49,243 nucleotides of DNA from JAYWIG01 sp043789035 (GCA_043789035.1 JAYWIG010000166.1:1-49243); one strand, 5' to 3'. Counted from the stretch's first letter, positions 14,626 through 23,898 are shown. Notes: generated from the sequence alone by a model not told the origin. Numbers and translations are program-made.

Positions 14626-16620
14626 CTACGGTAACTCGGTCGCTGCGAATGCTTTCGGGGTAACTGTACCTAAGCGAGCTTTTAGCGATTGCGGTTTGCC
14701 CGTCATGAGCGCTGCGTAATAGGTGCTGTTAGAAAGCACTTTTTTAACGTAATCCCGGGTTTCGGAAAATGGAATCATTTCGGCGAAGATCGCTGTTTCA
14801 ACCGGCATCGTCAAAGTGGCTCGCCATGCTCTTGGGCGCCCAGGCCCGGCGTTGTAGGCAGCCGAAGCCATAGCTGGCGAACCATCTAAATCGTCGAGCA
14901 CACTCTTTAGGTAAAAAGTACCGAATTTCAAATTCGTATCGCGCTCTTTCAACTGCTCGACTCTGAAATCAGCAGCACCGACCCTTTTAGCAATCCAGCG
15001 CCCTGTGGCTGGCATGATTTGCATCAATCCGCTCGCTCCGACGGACGATCTTGCGTCCATAATGAATCGCGACTCTTGACGAATCAGGCCATACACCCAG
15101 GCCAAATCGACGTCTCTTTCTTTGGCGATGGGCGCGAGCTCGTCTCTAAAAGGGGTTACAAAGCGTTGTTGAAAATCAAACTCCGCTTTGGTGCGATCCG
15201 AGGTGTTGACGCAGCGATCGAGAATGTTTTTACGACACGCCCATTCGGCTGCGGCTATTAATTGCCTATCAGTCATATTGCGAAGTTGAAAATTCCATTC
15301 CCGGTTGCCTTCTGAACGCAAACCAATTTCATAGAAGGCAAGCGCTCTAGCAAACCCATCGTTACGTGCAGGTTCGGCAAGCTCCGCCTCAGAAAGTGGC
15401 AAGCCTTTGGTCGGTATGGTTGTGAGTTGACCAAGCTCTTCAGCCGCGAGTTGCCCGTAAAAGTTGAATTGGCCTGCAATGCTCTTGAAAAGCGTTTCGG
15501 CGTCGGCTTTCGATTCAGCTTTCACATCGTTTTTTAACGCTCTGGCGAGCCAGTATGTCCAAGTCGGGTCACGCCTACTTTCTGGGCTCATTTTTTCAAT
15601 TGCAGCGCGAGCACTTTTCCAGTCTAGATTACGCAAGCTGGCCCGAGTCATCCATGCAAGCGTATCATCTGGATAAAAAGTGGCAGGGGTTTTTAATGCT
15701 TCTTTTGCCCATTCGTGAGAGTCGGCATGAAGCCTGCGCATACCATTTGCTGCGATGAATGCCCAAGCGGTGCTTTTATCTGCAGCGCTTACACCAGTGA
15801 TTTGGCTAACTGCAGAAGCTGGGTCTTGACGAGATTGCCTGGCGATGGCAATGACGGCCTGCTCAGAAGCGGTTGGAGTGAAGAATGCCTCGACTCGTTT
15901 GGGGCCATTAAAATTACCAGTATCTAAGCTCGTTTGAATGCGTTTCCACACATCGGCTCTCGACAGAGCGCCAGCTTTTACAAGTGCACCAATTAACTGC
16001 GAGCAACTATCGCCGATATCTTTGACTTCGTTAATGGCATCACTGAACTCTTGCTTTACTTTTGCGGCACTTGCCGGGTCTTGGGTTACTTTCGATAAGC
16101 CAGCCCAGCAGTGCAAGAGCGGTTCGTCGCGGAGCGCCCACAGTGGGTACTGCGCATCGAAAGCGGCCCAATCGCCTCTTTTAGCTAAGACGTAAAGCCA
16201 ATCGCGTCTAAGCAGGTCGGCATAAATGGTGCCTGCATGTTTGCCGAGAAATACCCGTGTTTCTGACTCGACTGCACTAAGTATTTCGGGTGCCACAGGA
16301 GCGCGCGAATCTGATCGTGCCTGTGCAAGTGGAATTCTCAGCTTCCAGTAATCGAGGTAGGGTGTGAGTTTGGCTACTGCGGCACTGCCTGGGCTAGGTG
16401 TACTTGGCAGCTGCGCAGCTGAACTTGCGGCGATGAAGCGTTCCATATCCAAAGCAGCATTTGCTTCTTTGGCGGTAATAAAGGCCTCCTCGCTGGAGGT
16501 AAATGTTGCCCTCACGGGTTTTACTGTCTTGGCCACAGAAGGCGCAAACACACATCCGGCGATAAGAAAAATAACGACGGTAGTGATGGTAGTGAGGATA
16601 CGAGGGGCGAACAACGGCAT
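14626..16620 (-). CDS. slt: Soluble lytic murein transglycosylase
   Basis: Cleaves peptidoglycan glycan strands to anhydromuropeptides in the periplasm. The 664-aa protein begins with a signal or anchor segment (TTVVIFLIAGCVFAPSVA), then a long alpha-superhelical region, then the C-terminal GH23 domain: RQESRF with the catalytic Glu, GASGLMQIMPATG, and AYNAGPGRPRAWR. Length fits Slt70. A Cys in the signal segment could make it a lipoprotein, but the context (IAGC followed by VF) fits either. It diverges from the cyclo-ligase gene, as in many Burkholderiales. Confidence 0.93.
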   Translation of the reverse strand: MPLFAPRILTTITTVVIFLIAGCVFAPSVAKTVKPVRATFTSSEEAFITAKEANAALDMERFIAASSAAQLPSTPSPGSAAVAKLTPYLDYWKLRIPLAQARSDSRAPVAPEILSAVESETRVFLGKHAGTIYADLLRRDWLYVLAKRGDWAAFDAQYPLWALRDEPLLHCWAGLSKVTQDPASAAKVKQEFSDAINEVKDIGDSCSQLIGALVKAGALSRADVWKRIQTSLDTGNFNGPKRVEAFFTPTASEQAVIAIARQSRQDPASAVSQITGVSAADKSTAWAFIAANGMRRLHADSHEWAKEALKTPATFYPDDTLAWMTRASLRNLDWKSARAAIEKMSPESRRDPTWTYWLARALKNDVKAESKADAETLFKSIAGQFNFYGQLAAEELGQLTTIPTKGLPLSEAELAEPARNDGFARALAFYEIGLRSEGNREWNFQLRNMTDRQLIAAAEWACRKNILDRCVNTSDRTKAEFDFQQRFVTPFRDELAPIAKERDVDLAWVYGLIRQESRFIMDARSSVGASGLMQIMPATGRWIAKRVGAADFRVEQLKERDTNLKFGTFYLKSVLDDLDGSPAMASAAYNAGPGRPRAWRATLTMPVETAIFAEMIPFSETRDYVKKVLSNSTYYAALMTGKPQSLKARLGTVTPKAFAATELP

Positions 16621-16668
16621 ATAACGCTAGTTTGATAATAATGTTGGCTTTGAGAATACCATGCTGCA

Positions 16669-17328
16669 ATGTCAATAACCCTAGGCTCAGACAACCTTCC
16701 TACTTATGGCGACAAAAGCCGAAAGGATTGGCGCCGAAATTGTCGGCAGTTAATGGCAACACTTCCGGAGGAGCAAAAGGCTCGCTATACCGAAGCGATT
16801 GCTGCGCGGCTAGAATCTTTTGTCGTGCAATCTGGCACCAAGACAATCGCTGTTTATTGGCCGATTCATGATGAGCCAAAGTTGCTACCTTTATGGGAGT
16901 TTCTACGGGAAAAAGGCTTTCAATTGGCTTTGCCCAGGGTTCTCGCTAAGGGCCAAGCACTTTTGTTTTCAATCTGGCAAGACGATAGCTTGCTGGTGAT
17001 AAATCAATGGGGTATTGCTGAGCTAGATGCGCCAGCGATGGCTTTGCAAGACATCGAGTTGATGGTGATGCCGTGCGTGGGATATTGGGCTTCTGGATAT
17101 CGCTTAGGTTACGGCGGCGGTTTTTATGACAGAACTTTGGCGCATTGGCGAAACCTGCCTTTAAACGCTGGCAATAAAAGAATCGCGCTAGGTTTAGCTT
17201 ATTCGGAGTGCGCACTGCCGGAAGCACTAGCGCTATTAAGCACGGATCAACGGTGTGATGTCATCATCACGCCGGATCACATTATTCATTCGGATACGAC
17301 AATGGGTGATTCCTCAACTCGGGTGTGA
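16669..17328 (+). CDS. 5-formyltetrahydrofolate cyclo-ligase
   Basis: Converts 5-formyl-THF to 5,10-methenyl-THF with ATP, recovering stored folate. The 219-aa protein has the basic N-terminal SRKDWRRNCRQ, then TIAVYWPIHDEP, and the nucleotide-binding signature GYRLGYGGGFYDR (about residues 143-155). The start is an ATG after a weak ribosome site; the gene diverges from slt. Its last 43 bp overlap the end of the EAL-domain gene on the other strand. Confidence 0.93.
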   Translation: MSITLGSDNLPTYGDKSRKDWRRNCRQLMATLPEEQKARYTEAIAARLESFVVQSGTKTIAVYWPIHDEPKLLPLWEFLREKGFQLALPRVLAKGQALLFSIWQDDSLLVINQWGIAELDAPAMALQDIELMVMPCVGYWASGYRLGYGGGFYDRTLAHWRNLPLNAGNKRIALGLAYSECALPEALALLSTDQRCDVIITPDHIIHSDTTMGDSSTRV

Positions 17329-18671
17329 TACTCCTTGATCCAGCTTAAAAAATCGCTCGATGGAATTGCCTTGGAATAATAGTAGCCTTGGGCAACATCG
17401 CAACCCAAGCTTAGTAACATCGCGGCGGTATCTTCATCTTCAACACCCTCGGCCAACGCACTCATTTCAAACGTGTGAGCGAGGTCAGCTAAAGCCTGCA
17501 CGATACGTCTGTCACCTTTGTCGGAGAGCAGGTTTTTCGAGAACATTTGATCGATCTTAAGTTCACTAATCGGGTACAACCGGAGATAGGCAAACGAAGA
17601 ATAACCTGTACCGAAATCGTCGAGTGCCAGCTTGCAACCAAGTTTACGCAATTGCTTCATCATTTCCAGCGCGGCACCCTCGTTTTGAACAATCGAGCTT
17701 TCCGTAAGTTCGAGGGTCAGACGCTCACCAGGAATGCCCCAAGTGCTTAGCGCATGTTCCACGATGGTGACAAAGCTTGGGTCACCTAAGGTGACTGCCG
17801 AAAGATTGACGCTGATGTTTATTTCATGCCCTGCACTCTTCCAAACCTTTAGGTGGCGCAGCGCTGTGTTGAGTACAAACTGCGTAAGTTGCCCCATCAG
17901 GCCGCGCTCTTCGCAAATGCTTGCAATCAATGCAGGGCTAACTTGTGTGCCATCTTTCTGTTTCCACCGGATAAGGGCCTCGGCAGCGACGCATTTTTCG
18001 GTTTTGAGATCAATCTGAGGTTGAAAATGAACATCCAAATCGTTTGATTGAAGTGCAACCCGAAGCTCTCGCTCGAGGCGATTACGGTTAACTAAGTCAG
18101 TACCTTCGTCAATTGATACAACAATTAGGTGATCATCGCTGCTTCTTGCTCGATTCATCGCATCGAATGCTGAACTAAGCACGGTCATTGGGTCCCGCAG
18201 TGCCCGTTGCCCGATTTTAGTTACCCCAATCACCGGGCGTAACGACACGCTTGAGCCTGCGCCTGATTCCCTGTCAATCGCAATAGGATGAGAGAGATTT
18301 TGCTGTAATGTTCTGCCAGCTAGCTCTGCGAGCGATGGGCTGGAAAGATTTCGAAGAAGTACCCAAATTTCGTCATGCGAAACGATGGAATAGCAATCGG
18401 AGGGGCGTAACACACGTTGAATTCTCTTCGCAGCTTCTGCCGTGACTATCTTCGACATTGGATATTGGGCCAGCGCATGTAAGCGATCTGAGCGTTGCAG
18501 ATTGATCGACAACCAAGCTGCGTGTGAGCTTTGCTCTTTTTTCACGTAAGCCGCTAAAACCTGCGTAATCTGCGCAGGGCTAAGTCTTTCGCAAGCCGCT
18601 GGGGTGGTGGTAGCCCCTTCGGTGTGCGCGACCTCAGAAGAGGTTGTTTGCAGCTGCAATTTCGCTTCCAT
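17286..18671 (-). CDS. EAL-domain c-di-GMP phosphodiesterase with degenerate GGDEF
   Basis: Predicted to hydrolyse the second messenger c-di-GMP. The 461-aa cytoplasmic protein has an N-terminal GGDEF-like half (about 30-200) in which the GGDEF motif reads SHDEI, so it is probably not a cyclase. The EAL half (about 205-450) is intact: AEALIRW, SVNLSA, LELTESS, LDDFGTGYSS, LKIDQMF, AEGVED, and QGYYYSKAIP. All metal and catalytic residues of active EAL enzymes appear present. It overlaps the upstream HD-GYP gene by 38 bp, so the two are coupled, and overlaps the cyclo-ligase gene by 43 bp at its 3' end. No sensor domain is visible. Confidence 0.88.
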   Translation of the reverse strand: MEAKLQLQTTSSEVAHTEGATTTPAACERLSPAQITQVLAAYVKKEQSSHAAWLSINLQRSDRLHALAQYPMSKIVTAEAAKRIQRVLRPSDCYSIVSHDEIWVLLRNLSSPSLAELAGRTLQQNLSHPIAIDRESGAGSSVSLRPVIGVTKIGQRALRDPMTVLSSAFDAMNRARSSDDHLIVVSIDEGTDLVNRNRLERELRVALQSNDLDVHFQPQIDLKTEKCVAAEALIRWKQKDGTQVSPALIASICEERGLMGQLTQFVLNTALRHLKVWKSAGHEINISVNLSAVTLGDPSFVTIVEHALSTWGIPGERLTLELTESSIVQNEGAALEMMKQLRKLGCKLALDDFGTGYSSFAYLRLYPISELKIDQMFSKNLLSDKGDRRIVQALADLAHTFEMSALAEGVEDEDTAAMLLSLGCDVAQGYYYSKAIPSSDFLSWIKEYHTRVEESPIVVSE

Positions 18672-20406
18672 AATAGTCTCTAATCTTTAATCCATAAGCG
18701 CCTGCCGCTAGGCCGCGGGTAATTCGAATCGGGCGATTGTTAACGTCGCGGGGTTGCATCATCAGGTCGCGCTCAATAGGCGTACCAATAGGTGTTTTGT
18801 CTGGCCATGTCAGGACAAGAACCTTAGGTTCTAGGCGGCGGGCGCGGTTATGGGCCAGAACCACGCAGATTTCGCCGCTCGATAGCTCAACCATGCTACC
18901 AACTGGGAACACACTCACCGCTTGAATAAACTGCTCGATCAAAGGCAAATGGAGTGATTTCTCGCCCCACTCATATAGACTCATCAAGGCTTCTTGAGGT
19001 GCCTGTGGGTTTGCATAGGGCCGCGGGGTAATCAGTGCAGCGAAGCAATCGGCAATACTTGCCATGCGCCCATAAATGCTAATTTCATCGCCAGCGAGGC
19101 CTTTCGGATAACCTGAGCCGTCCATGCGTTCATGGTGCTGGGCAATGCCTAGCTCTACCTCAGGGGGAAGCTTGCTTGTTTCTTTTAGCGCCTCTACACC
19201 TAAACGAACATGTTCTTTTGCTATGAGGTATTCGGCAGGCGAAAGCATGCCAGGTTTGTCCAGCAGTGCTTTGGGTAGCCTAGTTTTGCCAACGTCGGCC
19301 AACATGCCTATAAGCCCAAGGTTGGCGAGCTCAAGGCGAGGAAACCCTAAATGACGGCCAAGCGCCACCATGTAGAGGCCTACTTTCACCCCATGGTTGT
19401 AGGTACCCGTATGCTCTTCGCGTAAACGTGTAATCCAGAGCAGTGCATCGGGGTTGTTCACCATGCTGTCAACCATTTCGTCGACAGATTCTTTGACAGT
19501 ATCAATCGCAGGTACTCTTCCGCTCTTGATATCTGACATCAAACGATTCAAAGTCTCTTCGCTCTTCGAGAAAATGACTTTTGCTTTCGGAATTTCTTCG
19601 ATCGCTGCTAAATTGTTTTTGTAGGTGACAAACCTAATCTTTCTAGCCGCCTCTGTGCCTAGAGACTTTACTAGATCGGCACGAATTGATTGCCGAACTT
19701 TCTTGTTTCGCGCGTCTTCTTCGCTGGGGCTAATTTTGGTACTTGCAAAGCGATCTTTTAACCATTGAAAGGCACGATCGGTAAGGCTATCGCTGGCTGC
19801 ATCTTTGTCAAAGCTGGCAATTGATTTCACCAGCGCAGAAAATTTTCCGCGAGTCTCGCGACTGACAGAAAGATCGCTTCGGGCTTGATACCGTCGGCGC
19901 CCTTTTGAAGCCGACTCTGGGTTGTCGTCGTAGCCGGTATTGGATCCGCGCACTTTGTCGAACGCTTGTTCTATTTTCTTATTTGTTTTGAGTCTATCCT
20001 TGCGCTTTTCCTCCAGAGGGTTGGAAAAAGCTTCGCCGGTTGCAGAACTATCTTCTTTAATAACAGTACGCGCCCGCACTAAAGAGCCGAATTGTTTTGA
20101 GGAATCCTTTTCCTGAGTCGCTTTGTGGGCGAGTAATATGTCTTGCACCACATTTTCAAGTGACTTATCTAAATCGACATAAACATAGTGGCAAATTCGC
20201 TTAAGCGTTGCTAATTCCTGTTCATCATCGAGTAAGAGACCTTCAATGAGAAAGGGCGTATCTATCCACGGTCGATCAAGTTCGGCCACGAACATGCCTG
20301 GCTTGAGCAGGGGCGTGTCTAACCGATATCGGTACGAGATAGTTTTGTCCGCCTTGTTTTGACGGTGTGAAGAAGATTCCATCGCCTGATCGTAGCGAAA
20401 ATGCAT
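18634..20406 (-). CDS. DUF3391 / HD-GYP domain protein with altered HD motif
   Basis: A 590-aa c-di-GMP-linked protein. Residues about 25-80 (LLKPGMFVAELDRPWIDTPF and CHYVYVDLD) match DUF3391, found before HD-GYP domains. A long basic linker follows. The HD-GYP part runs from about 350: YNHGVKVG, LIGMLADVGKTRLP, AKEHVRLG, QHHERMDGSGYPKGL and ASIADCFAAL. The GYP element and most metal ligands are present, but the namesake HD is AD (position in GMLADVGK), so one metal-binding His is missing. Activity may be reduced or lost. It overlaps the EAL gene, giving a c-di-GMP pair. Confidence 0.85.
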   Translation of the reverse strand: MHFRYDQAMESSSHRQNKADKTISYRYRLDTPLLKPGMFVAELDRPWIDTPFLIEGLLLDDEQELATLKRICHYVYVDLDKSLENVVQDILLAHKATQEKDSSKQFGSLVRARTVIKEDSSATGEAFSNPLEEKRKDRLKTNKKIEQAFDKVRGSNTGYDDNPESASKGRRRYQARSDLSVSRETRGKFSALVKSIASFDKDAASDSLTDRAFQWLKDRFASTKISPSEEDARNKKVRQSIRADLVKSLGTEAARKIRFVTYKNNLAAIEEIPKAKVIFSKSEETLNRLMSDIKSGRVPAIDTVKESVDEMVDSMVNNPDALLWITRLREEHTGTYNHGVKVGLYMVALGRHLGFPRLELANLGLIGMLADVGKTRLPKALLDKPGMLSPAEYLIAKEHVRLGVEALKETSKLPPEVELGIAQHHERMDGSGYPKGLAGDEISIYGRMASIADCFAALITPRPYANPQAPQEALMSLYEWGEKSLHLPLIEQFIQAVSVFPVGSMVELSSGEICVVLAHNRARRLEPKVLVLTWPDKTPIGTPIERDLMMQPRDVNNRPIRITRGLAAGAYGLKIRDYYGSEIAAANNLF

Positions 20407-20542
20407 GCATTAATCAGGACGCTGCCGCTATACGGAGTCTAGTGCATCATGACTAGCAGATGAGTGGTGATCTTTCCCTATTCAGCGGCTGTTGTGCTGC
20501 ACAATCTTGTGTACTGTTAGATACGTTATCTCTTGGCGCAAA

Positions 20543-21367
20543 TTAATCGCATAGATCATTAATAAGTGCCAAACAGGCTTGACTTTGGTTAAGCGTGTAG
20601 AAATGAAACTCCGAAATACCCTCGCGCTTCAGACGATGGCACATACTTTGCACAACGTCATGTCCAAAAGCTTTGATCGAGTTTGCGTCATCGCCAAACG
20701 ATTGCAGTTTGAGGCGCACCCAGCGAGGAATTTCAGCGCCGCAAGCATCAGAAAATCGCGCTAACTGGCTAAAGTTAGTAATCGGCATGATGCCTGGAAC
20801 GATAGGCATGTGGATACCCAATGCGTTTGCTTCATCGCGAAACTTAAAGAAAGCGTCTGCATTGTAGAAGTACTGAGTCATGGCGGAATTCGCGCCGTTT
20901 TTATACTTGGTCAGCAGGGCTTCTAAGTCATGTTGCGGTGATTTTGCTTGGGGGTGTGTCTCTGGATAAGCGGCCACTTCGATATGAAACCAATCGCCTG
21001 TGGCTTCTCGGATATAGGCAATGAGATCGCTGGCATATTTAAAATCCCCCGCAGTTACCATGCCTGACGGCAAATCTCCACGCAAGGCGACTAATCGTTT
21101 GACTCCCATCGCTTTGTACTGGTTCAAAAGCTCCAGTATTGAGTCTTTACTCGCACCGATACATGAAATATGAGGCGCAACGACCGAGCCTTCGGTGGCT
21201 ATCTCTTGAACAATGCTTAAAGTTTTTTCACGCGTTGCACCCCCAGCACCAAAGGTAACACTAAAGAATTCTGGTTTTGCCGCTTTTAGTTCAGCGCGAA
21301 CATGACGCAGTTTTTCAAGCCCTACAGGCGTATTCGGTGGGAAAAATTCAAAACTGAATTTCATCAT
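20543..21367 (-). CDS. metF: 5,10-methylenetetrahydrofolate reductase
   Basis: Makes 5-methyl-THF with FAD, supplying the methyl group for methionine synthesis. The 274-aa protein begins MKFSFEFFPPNTP, the family start, then FFSVTFGAGGATREKTL, PHISCIGA, LVALRGDLPSG and EVAAYPETHP, with MTQYFYNADAFF near 185. It is last in the ahcY-tlyA-metF unit, 5 bp after tlyA, so it should be under the SAH riboswitch at the head of that unit. Confidence 0.96.
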   Translation of the reverse strand: MMKFSFEFFPPNTPVGLEKLRHVRAELKAAKPEFFSVTFGAGGATREKTLSIVQEIATEGSVVAPHISCIGASKDSILELLNQYKAMGVKRLVALRGDLPSGMVTAGDFKYASDLIAYIREATGDWFHIEVAAYPETHPQAKSPQHDLEALLTKYKNGANSAMTQYFYNADAFFKFRDEANALGIHMPIVPGIMPITNFSQLARFSDACGAEIPRWVRLKLQSFGDDANSIKAFGHDVVQSMCHRLKREGISEFHFYTLNQSQACLALINDLCD

Positions 21368-21372
21368 CGTCC

Positions 21373-22140
21373 CTATTTAAGTGATGGATTGATAAATGCA
21401 TGAAGAAAAAACTCTTTGTTTCCGTCGCCGCCCTCAATGGCGCTATCAAAATACCTATCGACATGCCAGCCAAGATCAATTGCTAAGCTAAGAATCTTTT
21501 GCTTTACATCGACAAGTAGTTTGGGTTGCCTCACTATGCCTTGTCGACTAACGTTGCCTTTTCCGACCTCGAACTGGGGTTTGACCAAGCTCATGATTTC
21601 AATTGGGTTGTGGCTGCTAGAAAACCAAGAGTGCACAACGGGCAATATCAACGATAGCGAAATGAACGAAACATCAATAACGATCAGTGAAATGTTCTTT
21701 GAGTATGGTGCAGTGAGACTATATTTGTGTAAGTCTAGATCGCGAATGTTGCAACCTTCGACAACTGTAACCGCTGGATTACTTCTCAGCGAGGCAACGA
21801 GTTGATCGTGACCAACGTCGATGCCCACCACATGACTGGCACCGTTTTGTAAAAGGCAATCGGTAAAGCCACCGGTCGATTGACCAAGATCAAGGCAGCT
21901 CTTGCCCGCAACTGAAACACCACATACTTTGAGAGCGCCAGCAAGTTTACTACCGGCTCGCGACACATACTGCGTTTCTATCGATTCAGCGACAACAAGC
22001 AAGTTCTCCGCAAACACCGGCTCGCTCGCTTTCTTAACCAACGTGCCGTTGAGTTGCACAGCACCAGTTTCGATGAGCCGTTTCGCAAGTGCTCTTGAAG
22101 AGACCAAGCCTCGTTCAACTAAGGCTTGGTCAACTCTCAT
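21373..22140 (-). CDS. tlyA: TlyA-family rRNA (cytidine-2'-O)-methyltransferase
   Basis: The 255-aa protein has an N-terminal S4 RNA-binding domain (MRVDQALVERGLVSSRALAK and VQLNGTLVKKASEP) and an FtsJ-type SAM methyltransferase domain (CLDLGQSTGGFTDCLL, VVGIDVGHDQL, ISLIVIDVSFISL). TlyA enzymes methylate cytidines of 16S and/or 23S rRNA; older annotations call them hemolysin A. It sits between ahcY and metF with short gaps (28 and 5 bp), so a SAM-consuming, SAH-producing enzyme is made with the enzyme that clears SAH. Confidence 0.88.
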   Translation of the reverse strand: MRVDQALVERGLVSSRALAKRLIETGAVQLNGTLVKKASEPVFAENLLVVAESIETQYVSRAGSKLAGALKVCGVSVAGKSCLDLGQSTGGFTDCLLQNGASHVVGIDVGHDQLVASLRSNPAVTVVEGCNIRDLDLHKYSLTAPYSKNISLIVIDVSFISLSLILPVVHSWFSSSHNPIEIMSLVKPQFEVGKGNVSRQGIVRQPKLLVDVKQKILSLAIDLGWHVDRYFDSAIEGGDGNKEFFLHAFINPSLK

Positions 22141-22168
22141 GCTTTACGTTATTGCGCTTGGCAGCAGC

Positions 22169-23599
22169 TTAATAGCGATATGTGTCTGGCTTATATGGGC
22201 CAGCAACCGAAACGCCGATGTAAGAGGCTTGGTCCGCAGAAAGTTCAGTCAACATAGCGCCGAGCTTTTTCAAATGCAAACGGGCCACTTTTTCGTCCAA
22301 GTGTTTGGGCAACACATACACTTTGCCAGATTCATATCGCTCAGGATGAGTCCACATTTCGATTTGAGCAATGGTTTGGTTTGCAAAACTTGTGGACATC
22401 ACAAATGACGGATGGCCAGTGCCGCAACCCAAGTTTACTAATCGGCCTTCCGCCAGCATGATGATCTTCTTGCCGTCCGGGAAAATGATGTGGTCAACTT
22501 GCGGCTTGATATTGTCCCACTTGTACTGCTTGACCGATGCAATATCGATTTCGTTATCGAAGTGGCCGATATTACAAACAATGGCTTGGTCTTTCATCTT
22601 TGCCATGATGTCATGCGTGATGATGTCTTTATTGCCAGTTGCTGTTACGAAAATATCTGCTTTATCGGCAGCATATTCCATGGTTACGATGCGATAACCT
22701 TCCATCGCCGCTTGTAAGGCACACACTGGGTCGACTTCCGTTACCCATACTTGGGCTGACAATGCGCGCAATGCCTGAGCCGAACCTTTACCAACGTCGC
22801 CATAGCCAGCAACCACCGCAACTTTACCGGCAATCATTACGTCGGTAGCACGCTTGATGGCGTCAACAAGTGATTCACGGCAACCGTACAGGTTGTCGAA
22901 TTTGCTCTTGGTGACTGAGTCGTTTACGTTGATGGCGCGGAACGCCAATTCGCCGTTCTTGCTCATTTCATACAAACGATGAACGCCGGTGGTTGTTTCT
23001 TCTGTAACGCCAACTACCGCTTTCAAATGACGCTCGTAGAAGCCAGGGTCTTTAGCCAATTGTTTTTTGATCGAATTGCACAGGTGAACTGCTTCTTCGC
23101 TGGCAGGGTTCTCCAGCACAGAAGCGTCTTTTGCAGCCTTCGTACCGAAGTGCAGCAACATTGTTGCATCGCCGCCGTCATCCAAAATCATGTTGGTCAG
23201 GCCGCCATCCGCCCATTCGAAAATACGGTGAGTGAAATCCCAATACTCTTCTAGGTTCTCGCCTTTATAAGCGAAAACAGGAATACCGGCAGCAGCAATC
23301 GCTGCAGCGGCGTGGTCTTGAGTGGAGAAAATATTGCATGATGCCCAGCGAACTTGGGCACCCAATGCTGCCAATGTCTCGATGAGCACGGCGGTTTGGA
23401 TCGTCATATGTAGCGAGCCGGTGATACGTGCGCCCTTAAGTGGCTGGCTAGCGGCGTATTCCTGACGAATTGCCATGAGGCCTGGCATTTCAGTTTCGGC
23501 AATGGCAATTTCTTTGCGGCCAAATTCAGCCAAGCCAATGTCGGCGATGCGATAATCTTTCGAGGCAATAAATGCCTTGATGTCGGTAAATCCGTTCAT
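22169..23599 (-). CDS. ahcY: S-adenosylhomocysteine hydrolase
   Basis: Splits SAH to adenosine and homocysteine, relieving product inhibition of methyltransferases. The 476-aa enzyme has ARITGSLHMTIQTAVLIETL, CNIFSTQDHAAAA, DDGGDATMLLH, VNDSVTKSKFDNLYGCRESL and the NAD-binding VVAGYGDVGKGSA, ending KPDTYRY, the conserved C-terminus. The frame is open from 23632, but I chose ATG 23599: AAGGAC lies 7 bp before it and MNGFTDIKAFIAS fits the family start. It is first in an operon with tlyA and metF and is preceded by an SAH riboswitch with its own terminator. Confidence 0.97.
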   Translation of the reverse strand: MNGFTDIKAFIASKDYRIADIGLAEFGRKEIAIAETEMPGLMAIRQEYAASQPLKGARITGSLHMTIQTAVLIETLAALGAQVRWASCNIFSTQDHAAAAIAAAGIPVFAYKGENLEEYWDFTHRIFEWADGGLTNMILDDGGDATMLLHFGTKAAKDASVLENPASEEAVHLCNSIKKQLAKDPGFYERHLKAVVGVTEETTTGVHRLYEMSKNGELAFRAINVNDSVTKSKFDNLYGCRESLVDAIKRATDVMIAGKVAVVAGYGDVGKGSAQALRALSAQVWVTEVDPVCALQAAMEGYRIVTMEYAADKADIFVTATGNKDIITHDIMAKMKDQAIVCNIGHFDNEIDIASVKQYKWDNIKPQVDHIIFPDGKKIIMLAEGRLVNLGCGTGHPSFVMSTSFANQTIAQIEMWTHPERYESGKVYVLPKHLDEKVARLHLKKLGAMLTELSADQASYIGVSVAGPYKPDTYRY

Positions 23600-23648
23600 G
23601 CGTATGTCCTTTTGCAGGAAAACCGTGCGCATGAAGCTGAAATGGAGT

Positions 23649-23690
23649 AAAAAAACTCACCACATGCACCCGATTTTCGGGTTAGGTGAG
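23649..23690 (-). terminator. Intrinsic terminator of the ahcY riboswitch
   Basis: In RNA, CUCACC (23690-23685) pairs with GGUGAG (23661-23656), enclosing a second stem CCCGAUUUUCGGG-like (CCCGA/UCGGG), followed by seven U (23655-23649). The first CUC of this stem is also part of the CGCUC that the SAH aptamer uses for its pseudoknot. The terminator and the bound aptamer therefore compete. Confidence 0.75.
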
Positions 23691-23753
23691 CGCCGTTGCA
23701 GTGAAATTTGCTGAGCCTCAGTACTGTAAGTACCTGCAACGCTCCTCAGCAAG
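23685..23753 (-). promoter_or_regulatory. SAH riboswitch aptamer
   Basis: The RNA from 23753 downward has the SAH riboswitch core: P1 UUGCUGAG (23752-23745) with CUCAGCAA (23715-23708), the conserved GAGGAGCGUUGCAG, GAGGCUCAGC, and UGCAACGGCGCUCAC. CGUUGCAG (23742-23735) pairs perfectly with CUGCAACG (23703-23696), and GAGCG can pair with CGCUC (23692-23688) as the pseudoknot. It lies directly upstream of ahcY, the standard target. SAH riboswitches are ON switches; here binding would hold CGCUC and so break the downstream terminator. Confidence 0.93.
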
Positions 23754-23818
23754 ACTGGTATTGTAGCTTGGGAAGTAAAAACCTTTCAAGAACGTTTGTC
23801 GGAATGTTGAAAGGTTTG

Positions 23819-23894
23819 TGCGCTAAGTTAGCGTCGCCCAGAAAACAGACAAGCGAGCTTTGCTCGGGGGCTTACAGCCTTGTCAGTCTTTTAG
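23819..23894. repeat. Partial duplicate of the metK 3' end
   Basis: 23819-23860 is identical over 42 bp to 23964-24005. The match continues imperfectly through the metK stop codon (23861-23879 against 24006-24026) and, after a gap of about 26 bp, into metK coding sequence (TTGTCAGT at 23880 against 24053). It is therefore a shortened, diverged copy of the last codons and 3' flank of metK, in the same orientation. Confidence 0.85.
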
Positions 23895-23898
23895 TTCC

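Noticed and set aside
21373..22140. Hemolysin
   Set aside because: The TlyA family was once named so, but the S4 plus FtsJ methyltransferase architecture indicates rRNA methylation.
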